In this document: in pieces, positions 43,935-51,954 of the stretch
Position numbering within the stretch: the stretch's first letter is position 1
Layout: every line of letters begins with the position of its first letter
Assembly: GCA_025934955.1 (NCBI GenBank)
Contig: JAICWE010000004.1
Location: 1 to 64,000 of the forward strand
DNA from: Gemmatimonadales bacterium
GTDB taxonomy: Bacteria > Gemmatimonadota > Gemmatimonadetes > Gemmatimonadales > GWC2-71-9
DNA: 64,000 bases
Reading direction: 5' to 3'
The notes under the pieces: generated by a model
Told to the model about the DNA's origin: nothing
What the model saw: the letters and a program-made list of their open reading frames with translations, nothing else
Databases searched by the model: none
Made by a program: the position numbers and the translations under genes

Positions 43935-43958
43935 GACGCGGGCGGTCTGCCGCGCGTC
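43935..43958. terminator. Possible bidirectional terminator between convergent genes
   Basis: GACGC and GCGTC plus GCGG and CCGC form a 9-bp stem interrupted by a GG bulge, with a TCTG loop, between the convergent hemW and copper-protein genes. There is no T run. Weak evidence. Confidence 0.3.
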
Positions 43959-44316
43959 AGGCGGCCTGCGCCATGTCCCGGCAGCTCCGCGCGCAGGTGC
44001 GGCAGACCTCGGCGCACGCCGCCATGCGGGTGTCGTCGCGCACCCGCTCACACGCCTCGGCGCAGCGATCGCAGATCTCGGCACAGGCGCCGCAGGTGAA
44101 CCGGTGCAGCTCCGAGCCGCGGATCATGAAATCCGCGCTGGTGGCACAGATCTGCGCGCAGTCGATCAGGAGCCGGACGTGGGCTTCGTCGCCCTTGGCG
44201 GCTTCGCCGCGGAAATGTGCGGCGGTGACCTCCAGGCAGATGCGGTGACAGCGGGTGCAGTTCTCGATGCACTGATCCATCGAGGCGCGGGAGCGGGTGG
44301 TCTGTGAGGTGGCCAT
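43957..44316 (-). CDS. Four-helix-bundle Cys-rich copper-binding protein (DUF326-like)
   Basis: A 119-residue cytosolic-type protein with 15 cysteines arranged on helices: QCIENCTRCHRIC, DCAQIC, TCGACAEICDRCAEAC, ACAEVCRTCARSC. This matches the DUF326/copper storage (Csp) family, which packs Cu(I) inside a four-helix bundle. No signal peptide is present, so it would be Csp3-like. ATG 44316 was picked because the first helix begins soon after; the longer reading adds an Arg-rich stretch. Confidence 0.87.
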   Translation of the reverse strand: MATSQTTRSRASMDQCIENCTRCHRICLEVTAAHFRGEAAKGDEAHVRLLIDCAQICATSADFMIRGSELHRFTCGACAEICDRCAEACERVRDDTRMAACAEVCRTCARSCRDMAQAA

Positions 44317-44450
44317 ATCGAACTCCGATCGGGGGGTGGCCGCACGGTATACCGCCCGCGGGCCGCGCGCGCGGTCACCGGTCACATGACGCGGCGCCAC
44401 CGCGCTCGCGCCTTCTCGGTCGGAGCCCGCGACTCTACATTTCCCTCCGC

Positions 44451-45488
44451 ATGCCTAGCCCGGAACAGTTGAGCGAGCGCGAGCTGCGGGTCCTCGAGGC
44501 CGTCATCCAGAGCTACGTGGAGACCGCGGAGCCGGCCGGCAGCCAGACGATCGCCCGCCGGTTCGGCCTCGGCGTATCGCCTGCCACCATCCGGAACACG
44601 ATGGGCGAGCTGGAGGAGAAGGGCTTCCTCTATCATCCGCACACCTCGGCGGGGCGCATTCCCACCGATCGCGGTTACCGCATCTACGTGGACAACCTGA
44701 TGCGGTTGAGTCCGCCGTCGGATCACGAGCGCTCGACGATTCGGGCCGAGGTGGCGGGCGCGCGCGGCGCGGTGGAGGAGGTGCTGCGCCGCGCGGCGCC
44801 GGTACTCGGCGTGCTGACGCAGGAGCTGGGTGTCGCCGTCGCGCCGGCGCTCGACCGCATCGTGCTGGAGCGGCTGGAGCTGGTGCCGGTCGCGTCGGAC
44901 CGGCTGCTGCTGGTATTCGACCTCCGGAGCGGGGTGGTTCGCACGATCTTCGTGCAGGTGCCCGGCGCGATGGCGGCCGAGGCGGTGCAGCGCGTCGCCC
45001 AGATCCTGAACGAGCGGCTGGCGGGCCACACGCTCGAGGAGATCCGCCGCACGCTCCCGGAGCGGCTGCGCGACGCGGAGACGGCCGGCGGCAGCCGCGA
45101 GCTGCTGAACATCTTCATTGCCGAAGGCGAAGGCATCTTCGATCTCTCGGGCGATGCCAACTCGCTGATGCTGGGAAGCGCGCAGTTGCTGGCGGACCAG
45201 CCGGAGTTCGCCTCGAACGCGCGGATGCGCGATCTGCTGGAGCTGACCGAGCGGCGCGATCTCCTGCGTGAGGCGCTCGCGGCCCGCCGGCGCGGCGGTA
45301 TCGCCATCACCATCGGCGGCGAGAACCTCGACGCGCGGCTGGCGGACTTCACCCTGGTCACCGCGTCGTACCGGGCGGGTGACCTCACCGGCGTGATCGG
45401 CGTGATGGGACCGACCCGGATGCCGTACGACAAGATCATCGGACTGGTGGAGCACACCAGCCGACTCGTGGAGGGACTGCTGGCGTGA
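44451..45488 (+). CDS. hrcA: Heat-inducible transcription repressor HrcA
   Basis: Represses chaperone operons by binding CIRCE elements. 345 residues: winged-helix N-terminus (RELRVLEAVIQSYVETAEPAGS, then VSPATIRNTMGELEEKGFL and HTSAGRIPTDRGYR), GAF-like centre, and C-terminal ITIGGEN and GDLTGVIGVMGPTRMPYDK blocks. I see no CIRCE (TTAGCACTC-N9-GAGTGCTAA) before it. TACATT (44436-44441) ends 9 bases before the ATG. dnaJ follows as GTGA without grpE or dnaK. Confidence 0.95.
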   Translation: MPSPEQLSERELRVLEAVIQSYVETAEPAGSQTIARRFGLGVSPATIRNTMGELEEKGFLYHPHTSAGRIPTDRGYRIYVDNLMRLSPPSDHERSTIRAEVAGARGAVEEVLRRAAPVLGVLTQELGVAVAPALDRIVLERLELVPVASDRLLLVFDLRSGVVRTIFVQVPGAMAAEAVQRVAQILNERLAGHTLEEIRRTLPERLRDAETAGGSRELLNIFIAEGEGIFDLSGDANSLMLGSAQLLADQPEFASNARMRDLLELTERRDLLREALAARRRGGIAITIGGENLDARLADFTLVTASYRAGDLTGVIGVMGPTRMPYDKIIGLVEHTSRLVEGLLA

Positions 45489-46609
45489 GCGACTTCTACT
45501 CGCTGCTCGGTGTCGCGCGTGGTGCGGGAGAGGCCGATATCAAGAAGGCCTACCGCAAGCTCGCGATGGAATACCATCCGGACCGCAACTCCAGTGCGGA
45601 CGCCGAAGCGAAGTTCAAGGAGATCACCGAAGCGTATGAGGTGCTGCGCGATCCGCAGAAGCGCGCGGCGTACGACCGCTACGGCAAGGCCGGCGTGGGC
45701 GCCGGCGCGGGTGCGTACGGGTTCCATCATGTGGACCTGTCCGAGGCACTCAACATCTTCATGCGCGACTTCGGCGGCTTCGAGTCCATCTTCGGCGGCA
45801 TGGGCCGCCAGCAGAGCGAAAGCCGGCGGGGCCAGGACATCCGCGTCACCGTGAAGCTCAGTCTCCGGGAAGTCGCCACCGGGGTGAAGAAGACGGTCAA
45901 GCTCAAGTCGCTGGAGCGCTGCGCGACGTGCGACGGGAGCGGTGCCAAGCCGGGCACGCATCCGCAGCGGTGCGGCACCTGCGGCGGTACCGGCGAGGTG
46001 CGCCGCACCGCGCAGAGCGTCTTCGGCCAGTTCGTGTCGGTGGCGCCGTGTCCCACCTGCGGCGGCCAGGGCGAGGTGATCGCCGAGCCGTGTGAGGTGT
46101 GCCGCGGCGAGGGGCGGGTGCGCGGCGATCGCTCCGTGACCGTCGAAATTCCGGCGGGCGTGTCGGACAACAACTATCTCACCCTTCGCGGCCAGGGCGC
46201 CGCCGGTCCGCGCAACGGACCCAATGGCGATCTGCTGGTCATGCTCGACATCAAGGAAGACGAGCGCTTCGAGCGGCAGGGCGAAAGCCTGGTCTACGAT
46301 CTCCCGCTCTCCTTCTCGCAGGCGGCGTTAGGCGGCGAGTTCACGATTCCCTCACCCCTCGGCGAGCAGCGGGTCGAAGTGCCGGCGGGCACGCAGACCG
46401 GAACCGTGCTCCGGGTGAAGGGCAAGGGACTCCCGCGCCTCGGGGGTGGCGGCCACGGCGACCTCCAGGTGCGGGTGCACGTGTGGACGCCGGAGAAGCT
46501 GACGCCGGAGCAGGAGCGGTTGCTGCGCGAGCTGGCGACCATCGAAGGCGAGCCGCCCCAGCGCGGCAACGGCTTCTGGGCGCGCCTCAAGGAGGCGCTC
46601 GGCGCGTGA
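45485..46609 (+). CDS. dnaJ: Chaperone protein DnaJ
   Basis: Hsp70 co-chaperone of 374 residues. The J domain has HPD at 31-33, followed by a Gly/Phe-type linker (FGGFESIFGGMG) and four zinc motifs: CATCDGSG, CGTCGGTG, CPTCGGQG, CEVCRGEG, then the substrate-binding C-terminal domain. GTG 45485 overlaps hrcA in GTGA. Its stop lies in the first copy of a 14-base tandem repeat. Confidence 0.96.
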   Translation: MSDFYSLLGVARGAGEADIKKAYRKLAMEYHPDRNSSADAEAKFKEITEAYEVLRDPQKRAAYDRYGKAGVGAGAGAYGFHHVDLSEALNIFMRDFGGFESIFGGMGRQQSESRRGQDIRVTVKLSLREVATGVKKTVKLKSLERCATCDGSGAKPGTHPQRCGTCGGTGEVRRTAQSVFGQFVSVAPCPTCGGQGEVIAEPCEVCRGEGRVRGDRSVTVEIPAGVSDNNYLTLRGQGAAGPRNGPNGDLLVMLDIKEDERFERQGESLVYDLPLSFSQAALGGEFTIPSPLGEQRVEVPAGTQTGTVLRVKGKGLPRLGGGGHGDLQVRVHVWTPEKLTPEQERLLRELATIEGEPPQRGNGFWARLKEALGA

Positions 46610-46653
46610 GGTCCCGCGCGTGAGGTCCGGCGCGTGAGGTCCGGCGCGTGAAC
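46601..46653 (+). repeat. 14-base tandem repeat across the dnaJ-prmA junction
   Basis: Three full copies of a 14-base unit (GGCGCGTGAGGTCC, the second starting C) at 46601, 46615 and 46629, then a partial copy GGCGCGTGAAC at 46643. Each copy contains GTGA. The dnaJ stop is in the first unit and the prmA GTG start in the last, so the duplication has pulled apart an ancestral stop/start overlap. Confidence 0.9.
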
Positions 46654-47469
46654 TGGTGGGCCATCCGGGTGCGGGCGGAGGGCGCTGATTCCGACCGCGT
46701 CGCGGCCTGGCTGGTGCAGCACACCGGCCAGGCCGTCGAGCAAACGGAACGCGGCGTCGTCGGGTTCGTGGCTGCGGGTGAGGACGCGGCGCGCACCGTC
46801 GCCGCCCTGCGCCGGGTCTTCGCGCTCGATGCGGCCTGCGAGCGCGTGGCCGAGACCGACTGGACGACGCGCTGGCGCCACGGGCTCGCCGCTCGAACCA
46901 TCGGCCGGCTGACGGTGACGCCGTCGTGGCTGCCGGACGCGGTGCCGGGTGCCGCGCGGGTGGTGCTCGATCCGGAGAACGCGTTCGGCAGCGGCGAGCA
47001 CGGCTCGACCCGCGCCGCACTGACCCTGCTCGAGCGTCACGTGCGCGCCGGCGACCGGGTGCTCGATCTCGGGAGCGGCAGCGGAATCCTCGCCATCGCG
47101 GCGGTGCGCCTGGGCGCGGTGCGCGCGGTCGGCATCGAGAGCGACCCCGATGCCAATGTCGTCGCCCGCCGCAACGCCGAGCGCAACGAGGTCGGCACGA
47201 CGGTGAGCTTCGTGGACGGCGACGCCGGCGACCTGACGCCGCTGCTGGGTCCGGCCGATCTGGTCCTCTCCAACATTCTCCGCAACGTCAACGTGCGGCT
47301 CCTGCCGGCGATCGCCTCGGCACTGCGGCCCCGCGGTCTGGCGATCTTTGCCGGCATGGAGGCGTCGGAGGCCGAGCGGTTCCGGCCGGCCCTCGCGGCG
47401 GCGGCGCTGCAGGAAGCGGACGACGTGACCGACGCCGGCTGGTGGGCGGTCGCGGCGCGGCGCCCGTGA
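46648..47469 (+). CDS. prmA: Ribosomal protein L11 methyltransferase
   Basis: Trimethylates ribosomal protein L11. The 273-residue protein has an N-terminal substrate domain (NWWAIRVRAEGADSDRVAAWL) and a SAM domain with PENAFGSGEHGSTRAAL, DLGSGSGILAIAA and LSNILRNV, which is a variant of the NxxxxPL-like motif IV. GTG 46648 lies in the fourth unit of the tandem repeat, and rsmE follows with a GTGA overlap. Confidence 0.92.
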   Translation: MNWWAIRVRAEGADSDRVAAWLVQHTGQAVEQTERGVVGFVAAGEDAARTVAALRRVFALDAACERVAETDWTTRWRHGLAARTIGRLTVTPSWLPDAVPGAARVVLDPENAFGSGEHGSTRAALTLLERHVRAGDRVLDLGSGSGILAIAAVRLGAVRAVGIESDPDANVVARRNAERNEVGTTVSFVDGDAGDLTPLLGPADLVLSNILRNVNVRLLPAIASALRPRGLAIFAGMEASEAERFRPALAAAALQEADDVTDAGWWAVAARRP

Positions 47470-48191
47470 TTGCGGTCCTACTGGCGCACGGCGTAGCGGA
47501 GGCCGGCACACGGGTGCCGCTCGACGCGGACGAGGCACACCACGTCCGGGTGCGCCGCGCCGCGGACGGCGCGGCGGTGCGGCTGCTCGACGGCGCGGGG
47601 CTCGACGGCCGCGGCACGCTCCACTTCGAGGGGCGGCGGGCCGTGGTGGAGATCGTGGACGCATCGCGTGCCGCGCCGCCGGCGCCACTCACCCTTGCGG
47701 TCGGCGCCGGCGACCGCGAGCGCTTCGGCTGGCTGGCGGAAAAGGCCGCCGAGCTGGGCGTGACGGCGCTGATCCCGGTCGAGGCGGAGCGCGCGGGGCA
47801 TGTGGACACCCGGCTCCGCGCCGGGCAGGTCGAACGACTACAGCGCCGAGCGCGCGAGGGGCTGAAGCAGAGCGGGGCGGCATGGGCCCCGTTGATCCAC
47901 CCGCCCGTGGCGCTGGCGGCGTTTCTGGCCGGCTCCGACGCGCCGGTGCGCTGGCTGGCCGACGCGACCGGCGACGGGCCGCCCGCGGCGTTAGGCACCG
48001 CGGCGCTCGCGGTGCTGGTCGGTCCGGAGGGCGGCCTCACCGACGCCGAGCGGAGCGCCGCGAGGGCGGCGGGCTTCCATCCGGTGGCGCTCGGGGCCAA
48101 CATCCTTCGGTTCGAGACCGCGGCGCTGGCCGCGGCGGCGGCAGTGGGCATCGCGCGCGCCCGGGGCGCGAGGGAGGGAAGCGGTGGCTGA
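47466..48191 (+). CDS. rsmE: 16S rRNA m3U1498 methyltransferase
   Basis: SPOUT-class RNA methyltransferase of 241 residues. N-terminal PUA-like part with DADEAHHVRVRRAADG, then EKAAELGVTALIPVEAER, and the knotted SAM site VGPEGGLTDAE and LGANILRFETAAL. It begins at GTG 47466 in a GTGA overlap and shares 8 bases with the HIT gene. Confidence 0.93.
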   Translation: MIAVLLAHGVAEAGTRVPLDADEAHHVRVRRAADGAAVRLLDGAGLDGRGTLHFEGRRAVVEIVDASRAAPPAPLTLAVGAGDRERFGWLAEKAAELGVTALIPVEAERAGHVDTRLRAGQVERLQRRAREGLKQSGAAWAPLIHPPVALAAFLAGSDAPVRWLADATGDGPPAALGTAALAVLVGPEGGLTDAERSAARAAGFHPVALGANILRFETAALAAAAAVGIARARGAREGSGG

Positions 48192-48543
48192 CTCAGCGGC
48201 TGGCACGGTGCCCGACTGCATCTTCTGCAGGATCGTCCGGCGGGAAATTCCGGCCAACGAGGTGAAGCGCTCGTCCGACGCCGTTGCGTTCCGGGACCTC
48301 AACCCGCAGGCGCCGCAGCACGTGCTGGTGATCCCCACGACCCACGTGGCCGCGGTGCGGGACGCGGACCCCGCCGTCGTGTCAAGGACATTCGCCTTCG
48401 CCGCCGACGTGGCGCGCGATCTCGGGCTCGACGCCGGCGGCTACCGGCTCGTCACCAACACCGGACCCGACGCCGGCCAGAGCGTGGATCACCTTCACAT
48501 CCACCTGCTGGGCGGGCGGCGGCTGGGCTGGCCGCCGGGCTGA
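48184..48543 (+). CDS. HIT-family (histidine triad) nucleotide hydrolase
   Basis: A 119-residue HINT-like purine nucleoside phosphoramidase. CIFCRIVRREIPANEV is the standard N-terminus, and the histidine triad is HLHIHL at 103-108 (DHLHIHLLGGRRLGWPPG at the end). GTG 48184 overlaps rsmE by 8 bases. Cellular substrate unknown, as for most bacterial HINT proteins. Confidence 0.92.
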   Translation: MADSAAGTVPDCIFCRIVRREIPANEVKRSSDAVAFRDLNPQAPQHVLVIPTTHVAAVRDADPAVVSRTFAFAADVARDLGLDAGGYRLVTNTGPDAGQSVDHLHIHLLGGRRLGWPPG

Positions 48544-48596
48544 CGTGGCACTATTGTAGTCACTGACTCGCACGATCCCTCCAGCGACAGAGTCGC

Positions 48597-51233
48597 ATGC
48601 CGGATCTTCGCACCGATCTCGAACACGGATTGGCCGGACGCTACACGATCGAGCACGAGCTCGGCCGCGGCGGGATGGCCACCGTCTATCTCGCGCGGGA
48701 CCTGAAGCACGACCGCCCGGTCGCCCTCAAGGTTCTCCACCCGGAGCTGTCCGCATCGCTCGGCCCCGAGCGATTCCAGCGCGAGATCCGCCTCGCCGCC
48801 CGGCTCCAGCATCCCCACATTCTCTCGGTGTACGACTCGGGCGAGGCCGGCGGCCAGCTCTGGTTCACCATGCCGTACATCGACGGCGAGACCCTCCGGG
48901 TGCGCATGGTGCGCGAGCGCCAGCTTGCGATCGAAGACGCCACCCGGATCGCGCGCGAGGCGGCGATGGCGCTGGCCTACGCCCACGAGCAGGGCGTGAT
49001 CCACCGCGACATCAAGCCCGAGAACATCCTGCTCACGAAGGACGGCCAGGCGCTGGTCGCGGACTTCGGTATCGCGCGGGCGCTCAGCTCCGGCGATCGG
49101 ATCACCGAGACCGGCCTTTCCGTCGGCACGCCGGCGTACATGAGCCCGGAGCAGGCCACCGGCGAGCGCGCCGTCGACGCGCGAACCGACATCTACTCGC
49201 TGGGCTGCGTGCTCTACGAGATGCTGGCGGCGGAGCCGCCGTTCACCGGTCCCAACACCCAGGCGATCCTCACTCGCCGCCTGACCGAGTCGCCGCGGCC
49301 GGTGCGCCTGGTGCGGGAGACCGTCCCGGCCGCGCTCGACGCTGCGGTGATGCGCGCACTGGCCCGGGCGCCGGCGGACCGCTTCGCCACGGCGGCCGAG
49401 TTCGCGCGGGCGATCGCGCCGGAGCAGATCACGCCGGTCGCGACCGCGACGCAGCGGACGCGGGCGCTGCGGGGGCCGGCGCGGCTCCGTTCGCCCGTCC
49501 TCATCGCGCTCGCCCTCGGCTTCCTGATCGGCGGCGGACTCCTGGTCGGCTGGATGCGCCGGCACGGTACCGCCCCCGCTGAGGAGTCCGCCGCCGGCCC
49601 GAAGCTCGTCGCGGTGCTCCCGTTCGAGAACGTCGGTCGCTCGGAGGACGACTACTTCGCCGATGGCGTCACCGACGCGATCCGCGGCAAGCTCACCGGA
49701 CTCCCCGGCCTCCAGGTGACCGCGCGCGCCAGCGCGGCGCAGTACAAGAAGAGCAGCAAGACGCCGCGCGAGATCGGCCAGGAGCTGGGCGTACAGTATC
49801 TCCTCACCGGCACCGTGCGCTGGGACCGCAGCGCCGCCGGCAACCGGGTGCTGGTGAGCCCCGAGCTGATCGACGTCTCCAGCGGCGCCTCCAAGTGGCA
49901 GCAGCCGTTCGACGCCGCGCTCTCCGATGTGTTCCAGGTGCAGGCGGACATCGCGGGCCGCGTCGCGCAGGCGTTGAACCTGGCGCTGGAGACGCCGAAG
50001 CAGGAGCAGCTTGCCGAGCGACCCACCGAGAACCTGGCGGCGTACGACGCGTTCCTGAAAGGGGAGGAGGTCGCGCAGGGGATCTGGGGCACCACGCCGG
50101 CGACGCTTCGGCGCGCGGCCGGCTACTATGAGCAGGCGGTGGCACTGGACTCGACGTTCGCGCTCGCGTGGGCGCAGCTGTCGCGCACGCTCTCGTACGC
50201 CTATTTCCTCGGATCGCCGGCCGCCGCGGATGCGGAGCGCGCCCGCTTCGCGGCAGACCGGGCGCTCGCGCTGGCACCGGCGCGGGCCGAGGGCCGGCTC
50301 GCCCTGGGCGACTACTACCATTACATCCGGCTCGACAACACGCCCGCGCTCGCCCAGTACGAGCAGGGGTATCAATTGGCGCCAAGCAATCCCGATCTGC
50401 TCACCGGCGCCGCGCTCACCGACCAGAACCTGGGCAAGTGGCAGGAGTCGCTGGATCATCTCCAGAAGTCGCTGGCCGTGGATCCGCGCTCGGTGCTCAC
50501 CACCCGGCGGCTCGCGTTCACGCTGCTCTGGCTCCGACGCTATCCGGAGGCGCTCGCCGCGTGCGACCGCGCGCTCGCGCTGGGCCCGGCCAACCTCCAG
50601 TCGCTCGAGACCAAGGCGATGGTACACATCGCCCAGGGCGACGTCGCCGGAGCGCGCGCGGTGATCGCATCCGCGCCCACCGATGTCGAGCCGACCAATC
50701 TGGTCGTGTACCTGTCCAACTACTGGGACCTGTTCTGGATCCTCAGCGACGAGCAGCAGGCGCTGCTGCTCCGTCTGACGCCGCGGGCGTTCGACGACGA
50801 CCGCGCATCGTGGGCCATGGTCATGACCCAGACCTACGCGCTCCGGCACGACGCCGCCCGGGTCCGAGCGTACGCCGACACGGCGCGTGCGGCCTACGAG
50901 GAGCAGCTCAAGCAGGCCCCGACCGATGCGCAGCGGACGGCGTTCCATGGCCTGGCGCTGGCGTATCTCGGGCGCTACGACGAGGCCATCCGCGACGGCC
51001 GGCGCGCCACCGCGCTGTCGCCGCTGGTGTCGGACGGGTACAACGGCCCGTACTACCAGCATCAGCTGGCGCGGATCTACCTGCTCGCGGGCCAGCCGGA
51101 CAAGGCGCTCGACGCGCTCGAACCGCTGCTCAAGGTGCCGTACTTCGTCTCACCCGGCTGGCTCAAGGTGGACCCGAACTTCGCGTCACTGCACGGCAAT
51201 CCGCGGTTCGAGCGGCTGGTGGCGGGGAGCTGA
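48597..51233 (+). CDS. Ser/Thr protein kinase with TM helix and TPR-rich sensor region
   Basis: An 878-residue PknB-type kinase. Residues 15-280 form the kinase: GRGGMATV at 23-30, Lys45, HRDIKPEN at 136-143, DFG at 156-158 and GTPAYMSPEQ. A helix near 298-318 (VLIALALGFLIGGGLLVGW) crosses the membrane. It is followed by a FlgO-like alpha/beta domain (VAVLPFENVGRSEDDYFADG) and about 350 residues of TPR-like helices. The kinase and its C-terminal part would be on opposite sides of the membrane. No PASTA repeats. The FHA protein at 33171 is a possible reader of its phosphothreonines, by inference. Confidence 0.93.
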   Translation: MPDLRTDLEHGLAGRYTIEHELGRGGMATVYLARDLKHDRPVALKVLHPELSASLGPERFQREIRLAARLQHPHILSVYDSGEAGGQLWFTMPYIDGETLRVRMVRERQLAIEDATRIAREAAMALAYAHEQGVIHRDIKPENILLTKDGQALVADFGIARALSSGDRITETGLSVGTPAYMSPEQATGERAVDARTDIYSLGCVLYEMLAAEPPFTGPNTQAILTRRLTESPRPVRLVRETVPAALDAAVMRALARAPADRFATAAEFARAIAPEQITPVATATQRTRALRGPARLRSPVLIALALGFLIGGGLLVGWMRRHGTAPAEESAAGPKLVAVLPFENVGRSEDDYFADGVTDAIRGKLTGLPGLQVTARASAAQYKKSSKTPREIGQELGVQYLLTGTVRWDRSAAGNRVLVSPELIDVSSGASKWQQPFDAALSDVFQVQADIAGRVAQALNLALETPKQEQLAERPTENLAAYDAFLKGEEVAQGIWGTTPATLRRAAGYYEQAVALDSTFALAWAQLSRTLSYAYFLGSPAAADAERARFAADRALALAPARAEGRLALGDYYHYIRLDNTPALAQYEQGYQLAPSNPDLLTGAALTDQNLGKWQESLDHLQKSLAVDPRSVLTTRRLAFTLLWLRRYPEALAACDRALALGPANLQSLETKAMVHIAQGDVAGARAVIASAPTDVEPTNLVVYLSNYWDLFWILSDEQQALLLRLTPRAFDDDRASWAMVMTQTYALRHDAARVRAYADTARAAYEEQLKQAPTDAQRTAFHGLALAYLGRYDEAIRDGRRATALSPLVSDGYNGPYYQHQLARIYLLAGQPDKALDALEPLLKVPYFVSPGWLKVDPNFASLHGNPRFERLVAGS

Positions 51234-51241
51234 CCCCGCGC

Positions 51242-51270
51242 TTGCCATTTGCCCCGGCGATCTCTAGCTT
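51242..51270 (+). promoter_or_regulatory. Candidate promoter of rpsU
   Basis: TTGCCA (51242-51247), 17 bases, TAGCTT (51265-51270). Five of six and three of six consensus matches. TAGCTT also stands before hemW (42824). The leader to ATG 51324 would be about 45 bases. Confidence 0.4.
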
Positions 51271-51323
51271 CCCGGCTTGCTTCAACTTGCCCATCGCCGG
51301 GCGCGAGAGGGGTGATTTACCGA

Positions 51324-51521
51324 ATGCCGGAAGTCGTCATTCACGATGACGAGAGTTTCGAGCGGGCGCTCAAGCGCTTCAAGAAGAAGTGCGAGAAGGC
51401 CGGGATCCTCTCCGATCTGCGCAAGCATCGTCATTTCGAGAAGCCGAGCGAGAAGCGGAAGCGGAAGATGAACGCCGCCATCCGCAAGAACCGCCGCGGG
51501 CCGCGCGTCTCACGTGGCTGA
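51324..51521 (+). CDS. rpsU: 30S ribosomal protein S21
   Basis: A 65-residue basic protein, normal size. The sequence [20 protein letters not shown], then [17 protein letters not shown], is diagnostic of bS21. ATG 51324 matches the family start; GTG 51312 is possible. The gene leads a block with yqeY, mutS2 and dnaG, echoing the rpsU-dnaG macromolecular-synthesis operon of other bacteria; rpoD is not in this block. Confidence 0.95.
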   Translation: MPEVVIHDDESFERALKRFKKKCEKAGILSDLRKHRHFEKPSEKRKRKMNAAIRKNRRGPRVSRG

Positions 51522-51954
51522 GCGCGCCGACGCTTTGCAGGCCGCGCTCGTCGCGGCCCGCAAGGCGCAGAACCGGGACCGCACCCTCGTTCTCTCCACC
51601 ATCCTCGCCGCCGTCAAGAATCGCCAGATCGAGCTTTCCCGCGAGCTGACCGACGAGGATGTGATCGAGGTGCTCCGCCGCGGCATCAAGACGCGGCGCG
51701 AATCGGTCGAGCAGTACCAGAAGGGCAACCGCACCGACCTCGCCGCGGTGGAGCAGAGCCAGATCGCCGTCATCGAGGAGTTCCTGCCGCCTGACGCCGA
51801 CCCGGCCGAGATCCGCGCCGCGGTGCGTGCGGCGATCGCGTCCGGCGCGGGTGAGATGGGAAAGGTGATGGGCCAGGTGATGCCCCGATTCAAGGGCCGG
51901 GCCGACGGCAAGGTGATCAACGCGATCGTCCGCGAGGAACTCCAGGCCAAGTGA
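51514..51954 (+). CDS. GatB/YqeY domain protein
   Basis: A 146-residue helical protein of the YqeY family, related to the tRNA-binding tail of Gat[27 protein letters not shown] at the N-terminus, [17 protein letters not shown], and the C-terminal [21 protein letters not shown] match. Exact role is unknown; the usual linkage with rpsU and dnaG is present here. GTG 51514 overlaps rpsU by 8 bases. Confidence 0.93.
   Translation: MAERADALQAALVAARKAQNRDRTLVLSTILAAVKNRQIELSRELTDEDVIEVLRRGIKTRRESVEQYQKGNRTDLAAVEQSQIAVIEEFLPPDADPAEIRAAVRAAIASGAGEMGKVMGQVMPRFKGRADGKVINAIVREELQAK

Noticed and set aside
44317-44450. CIRCE element upstream of hrcA
   Set aside because: I looked for TTAGCACTC-N9-GAGTGCTAA and its variants before hrcA and within the dnaJ region and found none.
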